Below, piece by piece: positions 1 to 6,401 of a stretch of DNA of 10,444 nucleotides. How positions within the stretch are numbered: the first letter of the stretch is position 1; every line of letters begins with the position of its first letter. Source of the DNA: Thauera sp. (GTDB taxonomy: Bacteria > Pseudomonadota > Gammaproteobacteria > Burkholderiales > Rhodocyclaceae); NCBI GenBank assembly GCA_023150215.1, contig JAKLLJ010000097.1, positions 1 to 10,444 on the forward strand. The letters run 5' to 3'. Below the pieces are notes generated by a model. That model was not told where the DNA came from. It was given only the letters and a program-made list of their open reading frames with translations, and did not search any database. The position numbers were made by a program, and so were the translations under genes.

Positions 1-1206
1 CTTGCCGTCGTTGGCGATCGCGCCGGCGGGCAGGAAGGCGACCTCGCCACGCAGCTTGGTGAGCTCGCGGATGCTGACCGCGATCGCGTCGGCGAGCGCC
101 TCGCTGCCGCCGCCGGCGACCTCGCACATCAGCGTCATGCGGTCGTTGAGCTCGGGGTTGTCCACTACCAGTCGCGCGCGCGTGATCTGTGCATGGCGGC
201 GCAGCACCTGGGCGACCTGCCCGGGGTGCACGAACATGCCCTTGACCTTGGTGGTCTGGTCGGCGCGCCCCATCCAGCCCTTGATGCGCACATTGGTCCG
301 CCCGCAGGGCGAGGCCCCGGGCAGCACCGCAGACAGGTCCCCGGTGCCGAAGCGGATCAGCGGGTAATCGGAGTTGAAGGTGGTGACCACCACCTCGCCG
401 AACTCGCCGGGCGCGACCGGATCACCGGTACCGGGGCGGACGATCTCAAGCAAGACGTCCTCATCCACCACCATGCCCTCGCGCGCCGGCGTCTCATAGG
501 CGATCAGGCCGATGTCGGCGGTGGCATAGGCCTGGAAGGCGGTGATGCCGCGCGCGGCGAAGGCTTCGCGCAGGCTGGGCGGGAAGGCCTCGCCGGAGAC
601 GAAGGCCTTGGTGAAGGACAGCTTCGCGCCAAGCTCGTCAGCCTTGTCGAGCAGGATGCGCAGGAAGGACGGCGTGCCGACGTAGGCATTGGGCTGCAGG
701 TCGGCGATCGCCGCGAGCTGCTGCTCGGTCTGGCCGACGCCGGCAGGAAACACCGTGCAGCCGAGCGCGTGCGCGGCGGTCTCCATCATCGAGCCGGCGG
801 GCGTGAAGTGGTACGAGAAGGTGTTGTGCACCAGGTCGCCGGCGCGGAAGCCCGCGGCGAACAGCGCGCGCGCCAGGCGATAGTAGTCGGGCCGCGCGCC
901 TTCCGGCTCGTAGAGCGGGCCGGGCGACGCAAAAACCCGGCGACAGCCCGCCCCCCAGCCCACCGCGGCGAAGCCGCCGAAGGGGCGCGCCGCCTTCTGC
1001 AACTCGAGCAGCTCGGACTTGCGCGTGACCGGCAGCGTGGCCAACGCCTCCCGACTGGTCACCGAATCCGGATCGACATCGGCGAGCAGGCGCCCGAACG
1101 CGGGCGCGGCGGCGCGCGCATGGGCGATCTGCGCCGGCAGCCGCGCCAGCAGCTCGCGTTCGCGCGCCTCGGGATCGCGCGTCTCGCGCGTATCGTGGAA
1201 ATTCAT
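1..1206 (-). CDS. PaaK-like adenylate-forming CoA ligase, C-terminus cut by window edge
   Basis: Probable ATP-dependent acyl/aryl-CoA ligase of the phenylacetate-CoA ligase (PaaK) family, cytoplasmic. The frame is open for 402 codons from an ATG at 1206 to base 1. A good ribosome site (AGGGGAG, 1212-1218, 5 nt spacer) fixes the start. Visible family landmarks are GTPSFLRILLDKA (177-189), SGEAFPP (204-210), an acceptor/adenine motif AYATADIGL (226-234), EFGEVVVTTFNSDYPLIRFGTGDLS (268-292 region) and the hinge GRADQTTKVKGMFVHPGQV (313-331). The last visible residues, ANDGK (398-402), match the place of the C-terminal catalytic Lys in PaaK enzymes, so probably only some 10-20 residues are missing. 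Odd: the usual Ser/Thr/Gly-rich ATP loop (SSGTTG type) is absent; the equivalent place reads VFASPGPLYEPEG (91-103). It lies 62 nt downstream of livF on the same strand and is probably cotranscribed. Substrate unknown; phenylacetate is only a family label. Confidence 0.85.
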   Translation of the reverse strand, partial: MNFHDTRETRDPEARERELLARLPAQIAHARAAAPAFGRLLADVDPDSVTSREALATLPVTRKSELLELQKAARPFGGFAAVGWGAGCRRVFASPGPLYEPEGARPDYYRLARALFAAGFRAGDLVHNTFSYHFTPAGSMMETAAHALGCTVFPAGVGQTEQQLAAIADLQPNAYVGTPSFLRILLDKADELGAKLSFTKAFVSGEAFPPSLREAFAARGITAFQAYATADIGLIAYETPAREGMVVDEDVLLEIVRPGTGDPVAPGEFGEVVVTTFNSDYPLIRFGTGDLSAVLPGASPCGRTNVRIKGWMGRADQTTKVKGMFVHPGQVAQVLRRHAQITRARLVVDNPELNDRMTLMCEVAGGGSEALADAIAVSIRELTKLRGEVAFLPAGAIANDGK

Positions 1207-1268
1207 CTCGGCTCCCCTGCTCGATGCGTTGTCCGGTGACGTTCGGCAATCTTGTGCAATGACGGCGT

Positions 1269-2084
1269 TCAGCTCAGCCAGCGCTTGCGGCGGCGATAGT
1301 GCTTGATGTCGCGGAAGCTCTTGCGGCCCTCGCCCGCGAGGCCGAGGTAGAACTCCTTGACGTCCTCGTTGCTGGCCAGGTCCTTGGCCGCGCCTTCCAT
1401 CACGATGCGGCCGTTCTCCATGATGTAGCCGAAGTCGGCATAGCGCAGCGCGACCATGGTGTTCTGTTCGGCGAGCAGGAAGCTCACCCTTTCCTTGGTG
1501 TTGAGATCCTTGACGATCTCGAAAACCTCTTCGACGATCAGCGGCGCCAGGCCCATCGAGGGCTCGTCGAGCAGCACCAGCTTGGGCTTGGCCATCAGCG
1601 CACGACCGATCGCGCACATCTGCTGTTCACCGCCCGAGGTGTAGGCGGCCTGGCTGTTGCGTCGCGTCTTCAGGCGCGGGAAGTAGTTGTAGACTTTCTC
1701 CAGCGTCTCCTCGACCGCGACCTTGCCGTCGGTCCGGGTGTAGGCGCCGGTGCGCAGGTTTTCCTCGATCGTGAGGTGGCCGAAACAATGGCGCCCCTCC
1801 ATGACCTGGACGACGCCGCGCTTGACGAGGTCCGCCGGCGTCATCGCGTCCACGCGTTCGCCGTTGTAATCCACCGAACCCTTGGTCACCTCGCCACGTT
1901 CGCCCTTCAGCAGGCTGCTGACCGCGCGCAGCGTGGTGGTCTTGCCGGCGCCGTTGCCACCGAGCAAGGCGACGATGCTGCCTTCCTGCACCGACAGCGA
2001 CACGCCCTTGAGCACCAGGATGACGTGGTTGTAGATGACCTCGATGTTGTTGACGCTGAGGAAGGCCGGATTGGGAGCGTTCAT
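1269..2084 (-). CDS. livF: ABC transporter ATP-binding protein LivF
   Basis: Second ATPase of a Liv-type (branched-chain amino acid/organic acid family) ABC importer; it would pair with LivG under the LivH-LivM pore. The protein has 271 residues: Walker A GGNGAGKT (42-49), Q-loop region around VVQVMEGRHCF (91-101), signature TSGGEQQM (149-156), Walker B LVLLDE (169-174) and the switch segment LLAEQN (203-208). In this last segment Gln replaces the usual His, as is normal in LivF but not LivG, and this separates the two ATPases. Met stands in Q-loop VMEGR where the family usually has VPEGR. The C-terminus (RDIKHYRRRKRW) is strongly basic and somewhat longer than the usual LivF of about 235 residues. 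The start at ATG 2084 has only a weak GGAA site 6 nt upstream, and a hairpin lies just before it (2103-2128), so it is probably expressed less than livK. Confidence 0.95.
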   Translation of the reverse strand: MNAPNPAFLSVNNIEVIYNHVILVLKGVSLSVQEGSIVALLGGNGAGKTTTLRAVSSLLKGERGEVTKGSVDYNGERVDAMTPADLVKRGVVQVMEGRHCFGHLTIEENLRTGAYTRTDGKVAVEETLEKVYNYFPRLKTRRNSQAAYTSGGEQQMCAIGRALMAKPKLVLLDEPSMGLAPLIVEEVFEIVKDLNTKERVSFLLAEQNTMVALRYADFGYIMENGRIVMEGAAKDLASNEDVKEFYLGLAGEGRKSFRDIKHYRRRKRWLS

Positions 2085-2102
2085 GTTCGATTCCAGGAAA
2101 AG

Positions 2103-2128
2103 GCCTCCGCACCGCGCGGTGCGGAGGC
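2103..2128 (-). terminator. Hairpin with U4 between livK and livF (leaky terminator or mRNA stabiliser)
   Basis: A perfect 26-bp inverted repeat with arms GCCTCCGCACCGC and GCGGTGCGGAGGC. As RNA from the minus strand it folds into about 11 GC-rich pairs with a GCGC tetraloop, followed by CUUUUCC. It starts 21 nt after the livK stop and ends 18 nt before the livF ATG. The short U-run suggests partial termination or 3'-end protection of the livK message. Such hairpins after the binding-protein gene are a known way for ABC operons to make more binding protein than membrane parts. The fold is seen; the function is inferred. Confidence 0.75.
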
Positions 2129-2149
2129 TCGTTTCAACTCAGCTTCAAC

Positions 2150-3481
2150 TTACTGCGCGCACTGCTCCGCGGTCCGCCGCTGGATGTTCTTCTCGGCGGC
2201 GTACTTCGATGCGGCCTCGAGCACCATCGGCCGCAGCACCTTGTCGTCGGCCTGGTACCAGTCGGAGCTGAACGCCCACTTGCTGCCGTCCCAGGTGTGC
2301 ACGCGCACCCACGAAGAACCCATGTGGTCGGTGCAGGAGGTCTGCACCGGGCGCATCACGCCGGCGAAGCCCATGGCGTCGAGCTTGGCCTGGTCGAGGT
2401 TGAGGTTCTCCAGGCCCCAGCGCACCTGCTCGCCGGTCATGACCTTGCCCTTGCCGTAGCGCTCCTGCGCCTGGCGCACGCCTTCCACGCCCAGCATCGC
2501 CGAGATCAGGCCGCGCATGTACAGCACCGAACCGACCTCGTCCTTCGGGCCGGTGCCCTGGCCCTTGTCATGCACCATCGCCAGCATGTCCTTGACGACC
2601 TTGCTGTTGGGTTCGGCGCCGTGCTGCAGCGCGAGCGCGCTGTAGCCCTTGGCGCCCGCGCCGACATCCTTGACGTCCGGCTCCGCGCCCGCCCACCAGA
2701 TGCCGAGCATCTTCTCGCGCGGATAACCGGTGGCCTGGGCTTCCTTGATCGATGTAGAGGTCATCACGCCCCAGCCCCACAGCAACAAGTAGTCGGGGCG
2801 GTCGCGCCGGACCTGAAGCCAGGTTGACTTCTGTTCAACTCCAGGAGCAGTGACCGGCAGCAACTGGAGGTCGAAGCCGTGCAGCTTGGCGCGCTCCTGC
2901 AGCACGGGGATGGGCTCTTTACCGTAAGGACTGTCGTGGTAGACCAGTGCGATCTTCTTACCCTTGAGCTTGTCGAGGCCGCCCAGTTGGTTGGCCACGT
3001 GCTGGATAGCCACGTCCGCAGCCACCCAGTAGGTCCCCAGTAACGGGAAATTCCAGGTAAATACCGAACCATCCTGCGACTCGCTGCGACCATAGCCGGC
3101 GGTGATCAGCGGGATCTTGTCCACCGGCGCCTTATCGGTGAGCGCGAAAGTCAAGCCGGTCGATAGCGGCTGGAACACAGTCGCACCTTTGCCCTTGAGG
3201 CGCTCATAACACTCGACGCCACGATCGGTGGCATAGCCGAACTCGCACTCTTCATAGCTCAGCTTGACGCCGTTGATGCCGCCCTGAGCATTGATCAGCT
3301 TCAGGTAATCGACATAGCCGTTCGCCCAAGGAACCGCATTGGGAGCCACAGGCCCTGTACGACCGACAAGCACCGGGAAGAACTGCTCCTGCGCCTGTGC
3401 GCTGGCAGCGGGAGAGAACACGGCGGACGACAGGCCCACCGAGGCGATGGCGGCCGCGAGGGCCAGTGTGCGGAATTTCAT
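2150..3481 (-). CDS. livK: Liv-type ABC transporter periplasmic substrate-binding protein
   Basis: Captures the substrate in the periplasm and delivers it to LivHM. It has 443 residues. The signal peptide runs from MKFR through a hydrophobic stretch (about 6-23) to the cleavage site AASA|QA at about residue 28. The mature part begins PVLVGRTGPVAPNAVPWANGYVDYL, typical of type-1 periplasmic binding proteins (Peripla_BP_6 fold), with NAQGGINGVKL and TDRGVECYERLKGKGA following. Cys79 and Cys91 are close enough to form the early disulfide known in Liv binding proteins; Cys383 and Cys441 are further Cys residues. It is longer than the E. coli amino acid binders (about 370), so the ligand may well differ. 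The ATG at 3481 is preferred over upstream in-frame starts because a near-perfect ribosome site (3487-3494) and the signal peptide both follow from it. Third-position GC is lower in the N-terminal half than in the C-terminal half. It lies between livM and livF, an order unlike E. coli livKHMGF. Confidence 0.93.
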   Translation of the reverse strand: MKFRTLALAAAIASVGLSSAVFSPAASAQAQEQFFPVLVGRTGPVAPNAVPWANGYVDYLKLINAQGGINGVKLSYEECEFGYATDRGVECYERLKGKGATVFQPLSTGLTFALTDKAPVDKIPLITAGYGRSESQDGSVFTWNFPLLGTYWVAADVAIQHVANQLGGLDKLKGKKIALVYHDSPYGKEPIPVLQERAKLHGFDLQLLPVTAPGVEQKSTWLQVRRDRPDYLLLWGWGVMTSTSIKEAQATGYPREKMLGIWWAGAEPDVKDVGAGAKGYSALALQHGAEPNSKVVKDMLAMVHDKGQGTGPKDEVGSVLYMRGLISAMLGVEGVRQAQERYGKGKVMTGEQVRWGLENLNLDQAKLDAMGFAGVMRPVQTSCTDHMGSSWVRVHTWDGSKWAFSSDWYQADDKVLRPMVLEAASKYAAEKNIQRRTAEQCAQ

Positions 3482-3486
3482 GAGTC

Positions 3487-3494
3487 TCCTCCTT
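3487..3494 (-). promoter_or_regulatory. Strong Shine-Dalgarno of livK
   Basis: AAGGAGGA lies 5 nt before the ATG at 3481. It is much stronger than the site of livF (GGAA), fits high synthesis of the binding protein, and decides the start in favour of 3481 over in-frame upstream codons that would destroy the signal peptide. Confidence 0.85.
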
Positions 3495-3530
3495 GTAATA
3501 ATCATCATGGGCACTGCGAACGACGCTGCA

Positions 3531-4607
3531 TCAATGCGGGAAAGGCCACAGACGCAGTTTCTGCTTGGCGATCGACCACAAACGGGCGAGGCCATGGGGC
3601 TCGACGATCAGGAAGAAAATGATCAGCGAACCGAAGATGATGAGTTCGGCATGCGAGATGCCGGCGGTCGAGACGGTCACGCCGACCAGGCTGCCGAGCA
3701 GGGGCAGGAACTGGTTGAGGAAGATCGGCAGGATCACGATGAAGGCGGCGCCGAAGAAGCTGCCCATGATCGAGCCCATGCCGCCGATGATGACCATGAA
3801 CAGCAGCTGGAAGGAGCGATCGACCGAGAACGCCGCCGGCTCCCACGAGCCCAGGTGCACGAAGCCCCACAGCGCGCCGGCTACGCCGACGAAGAAGGAG
3901 CTCACCGCGAACGCCGACAGCTTGGCGAACATCGGGCGGATGCCGATCACCTCGGCGGCCACGTCCATGTCGCGGATCGCCATCCACTGGCGACCGATCG
4001 CGGCGCGGGTGAGGTTCTTGCCGATGAACGCGAACACGACCACGAAGGCGAGGCAGAACAGGTACTTCTCGGTCGGCGAGTCGATCGCCCAGCCCAGCAT
4101 CTCCAGCTTCGCGACCGACACCGAGCCGGACGACGAGTTGTTGGTGAACCAGCCGATGCGCAGAAAGGCCCAGTCACACAGGAACTGCGCGGCCAGCGTC
4201 GCCACCGCCAGGTACAAGCCGCGCACGCGCAGGCTGGGAATGCCGAACAGGATGCCGAAGGCCGCCGCCGACACGCCGCCCAGCAGCATCGCCAGCACCA
4301 GCGGCATGCCGTCGATGCGCACCATGAAGTTGTACGCCGCATACGCCCCGATCGCCATGAAGGCGCCCGCCCCCAGGGTGATCTGGCCGCAGTAGCCGAC
4401 CAGCAGATTGACCCCGAGCGCGGCCAGCGACAGCACCAGGAAGGGAATCAGGATGGCGCGGAACATGTACTCGTCGGCCAGCATCGGCACGGCGAGCGCG
4501 GCAAAGGCGATCAGCCCCCAGACGAACCACTTGTCCTGGGCGATGGTGAAGATCTGTTGGTCGGCCGCGTAGCTCGTCTTGAACTGGCCGTTTTCACGAT
4601 AGAACAC
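3531..4607 (-). CDS. livM: ABC transporter permease LivM
   Basis: One half of the membrane pore of the Liv-type importer. It has 358 residues with many hydrophobic helices: about 28-44, 50-71, 75-95, 101-123, 128-147, 181-196, 230-252, 266-300 (two segments) and 318-335. The cytoplasmic coupling (EAA-like) loop reads GRQWMAIRDMDVAAEVIGIRP (205-225 region) followed by KLSAFAVSSFFVGVAGAL, which is diagnostic of LivM. The N-terminus has an extra polar segment of about 25 residues before the first helix. The start is GTG at 4607, with GGGAG about 8 nt upstream immediately after the livH stop codon. The gap to livH is 15 nt, so translation is probably coupled. The downstream gap to livK is 49 nt. 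Confidence 0.93.
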   Translation of the reverse strand: MFYRENGQFKTSYAADQQIFTIAQDKWFVWGLIAFAALAVPMLADEYMFRAILIPFLVLSLAALGVNLLVGYCGQITLGAGAFMAIGAYAAYNFMVRIDGMPLVLAMLLGGVSAAAFGILFGIPSLRVRGLYLAVATLAAQFLCDWAFLRIGWFTNNSSSGSVSVAKLEMLGWAIDSPTEKYLFCLAFVVVFAFIGKNLTRAAIGRQWMAIRDMDVAAEVIGIRPMFAKLSAFAVSSFFVGVAGALWGFVHLGSWEPAAFSVDRSFQLLFMVIIGGMGSIMGSFFGAAFIVILPIFLNQFLPLLGSLVGVTVSTAGISHAELIIFGSLIIFFLIVEPHGLARLWSIAKQKLRLWPFPH

Positions 4608-4622
4608 TGTCTTGTCTCCCGG

Positions 4623-5552
4623 TCAGACGCGGTTGATGATCTTTTCGCCGAACAGGCCCTGCGGCCGGAACAGCAGCACGATCAGCGCCATCACGTAGGC
4701 GAACCAGATCTCGATGCCGCCGCCGACGAAGGGCCCGAGGTAGACCTCGGAGAGCTTCTCGCCGACGCCGATGATGAGGCCGCCGACGATCGCACCCGGC
4801 ACCGAGGTGAGGCCGCCGAGGATGACCACCGGCAGCGCACGCAGCGCGACGGTCACGAGCGAGAACTGCACGCCCATCTTCGAGCCCCAGATGATGCCGG
4901 CCACGAGCGCCACCAGGCCGGCCACGCACCACACGATCACCCAGGTCTTGTTGAGCGGGATGCCCACCGACTGCGCCGCCTGGTGGTCGTCGGCCACTGC
5001 ACGCAACGCGCGCCCGATCGCGGTCTTCTGGAAGAACACCGTGAGACCGGCCACCAGCACGGCAGCGAGCGCCGCGGCGATGAAGTCTTCCTTGTTGATC
5101 AGCACGCCGCCCTCGAAGAGGCCCTCGAACATGATCACCGGATCCTTGGGCATGCCGACGTCGATCGAGTAGATCTCGCTGCCGAAGAAGGTCTGGCCGA
5201 GGCCCTCGAGCACGTAGGCGATGCCCAGGGTCACCATCAACAGCGTGGCGCCTTCCTGGTTGACCAGCTTGCGAAGCACGAAGCGCTCCACCGCCCACGC
5301 GACCAGGAACATCACCGCACCGGCGCCGATGATGCCGATGACGTTGGCAAGGAACAGGCTGTCGCCGCCGAGCGCGGCATTGGACCATTCGGAAAAGCGC
5401 GCCATCGCCAGCGCGGCGACCAGCACCATCGCCCCCTGGGCGAAGTTGAACACGCCCGAGGCCTTGAAGATGAGCACGAAGCCCAGGGCCACCAGCGAAT
5501 ACAGCATGCCGGTCATCAGCCCGCCCAACATCGTTTCAATGAAAAATGCCAT
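4623..5552 (-). CDS. livH: ABC transporter permease LivH
   Basis: Second pore subunit of the importer, an inner-membrane protein of 309 residues. It opens with FFIETMLGGLMTGMLYSLVALGFVLIFKASGVFNFAQGAM, the typical LivH N-terminus. Hydrophobic helices fall at about 8-30, 41-52, 67-90, 101-118, 156-174, 203-222, 233-262 and 281-296. The coupling loop is GRALRAVADDHQAAQSVGIP (180-199), followed by the helix WVIVWCVAGLVALVAGI. The C-terminal LLFRPQGLFGEK (293-304) is also a family hallmark. The ATG at 5552 has GGAG 6 nt upstream (5559-5562), placed in the 12-nt gap after the livG stop, which points to coupled translation. No defect seen. Confidence 0.95.
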   Translation of the reverse strand: MAFFIETMLGGLMTGMLYSLVALGFVLIFKASGVFNFAQGAMVLVAALAMARFSEWSNAALGGDSLFLANVIGIIGAGAVMFLVAWAVERFVLRKLVNQEGATLLMVTLGIAYVLEGLGQTFFGSEIYSIDVGMPKDPVIMFEGLFEGGVLINKEDFIAAALAAVLVAGLTVFFQKTAIGRALRAVADDHQAAQSVGIPLNKTWVIVWCVAGLVALVAGIIWGSKMGVQFSLVTVALRALPVVILGGLTSVPGAIVGGLIIGVGEKLSEVYLGPFVGGGIEIWFAYVMALIVLLFRPQGLFGEKIINRV

Positions 5553-5564
5553 GACTCGCTCCGC

Positions 5565-6389
5565 TCAATGCCCGCTGCCGAGATAGGCGTTGATGACATC
5601 CTGGTTGTTGCGCACCTCGTCGGGTGTGCCGTCGCCGATCTTCTTGCCGTAATCGAGCACCACGACGCGGTCGGAGATGTCCATCACCACGCCCATGTCG
5701 TGCTCGATGAGCACGATCGTGGTGCCGAACTGGTCGCTGATGTCGAGGATGAAGCGGCACATGTCCTGCTTCTCCTCGACGTTCATGCCCGCCATTGGCT
5801 CGTCGAGGAGCAGGATCTGCGGCTCCATCGCCAACGCACGGCCGAGATCGACGCGCTTCTGCAGGCCATAGGGCAGCGCGCCCACCGGAGTCTTGCGGAT
5901 GTGCTGGATCTCGAGGAAGTCGACGATCTCCTCGACCTTCTCGCGGTGGGCGATCTCCTCGCGCAGCGCCGGGCCGAGCCACAGCGCCTGCTGGAAGAGG
6001 TTGCACTTCATCTTGAGGTTGCGCCCGGTCATGATGTTGTCGAGCACGCTCATGCCCTTGAACAGCGCGATGTTCTGGAAGGTGCGCGCGATGCCCTGCA
6101 GGGCCGCCATGTGCGGCTCCATCTTCTTGCGCTCCTCGCCGCGGAAGAAGATGCGGCCTTCCTGCGGGTGATACACGCCGTTGATCACGTTGAGCATCGA
6201 GCTCTTGCCCGCGCCGTTGGGGCCGATGATGGCGCGCACCTCGTGCTCGCGGATGTTGAAGCTGATGTCGGTGAGCGCCTTCACGCCCCCGAAGCGCAGC
6301 GAGATGTTCTGCAGGTCGAGGATGACCTCGCCCTGGCGACGCCCCGCTGGCGAGGTGGCGGCAGCGGAATTCATGTCGGTCATGTCCAT
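5565..6389 (-). CDS. livG: ABC transporter ATP-binding protein LivG
   Basis: First ATPase of the importer. It has 274 residues: Walker A GPNGAGKS (56-63), Q-loop ARTFQN (101-106), the LivG-type signature LPYGLQKRVDLGRALA (172-187) in place of LSGGQ, Walker B ILLLDEP (192-198) and the switch His in LIEHDMGVVM (His230). The NNQDVINAYLG C-terminus is also typical of LivG. It begins 12 nt after the stop of the acyl-CoA synthetase gene. Start uncertainty: ATG 6389 has AGGGGGA at about 6 nt, but ATG 6383 (two codons later) has GGGGA at the same spacing, so the first residues could be MTDM rather than MDMTDM. Both keep the domain whole. Confidence 0.95.
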   Translation of the reverse strand: MDMTDMNSAAATSPAGRRQGEVILDLQNISLRFGGVKALTDISFNIREHEVRAIIGPNGAGKSSMLNVINGVYHPQEGRIFFRGEERKKMEPHMAALQGIARTFQNIALFKGMSVLDNIMTGRNLKMKCNLFQQALWLGPALREEIAHREKVEEIVDFLEIQHIRKTPVGALPYGLQKRVDLGRALAMEPQILLLDEPMAGMNVEEKQDMCRFILDISDQFGTTIVLIEHDMGVVMDISDRVVVLDYGKKIGDGTPDEVRNNQDVINAYLGSGH

Positions 6390-6401
6390 TCCCCGTCCCC
6401 C

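Noticed and set aside
638..1249. A minus-strand frame of 203 codons starting at 1249
   Set aside because: Arg/Gly/Ala-rich shadow. The PaaK-like motifs are in the frame starting at 1206, which stays open to the window edge.
1207..1268. Possible terminator or promoter between livF and the PaaK-like gene
   Set aside because: No hairpin with U-run and no recognisable -35/-10 pair in these 62 bases; only the Shine-Dalgarno of the PaaK-like gene is clear.
3482..3530. Separate promoter for livK in the livM-livK gap (TTCGCA, 17 nt, TACAAG)
   Set aside because: The -10-like element overlaps the Shine-Dalgarno, so a transcript from it would lack a ribosome site.
3482..3595. N-terminal extension of livK from an upstream in-frame ATG at 3595
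   Set aside because: It would overlap the end of livM, bury the signal peptide and ignore the near-perfect ribosome site just before 3481.
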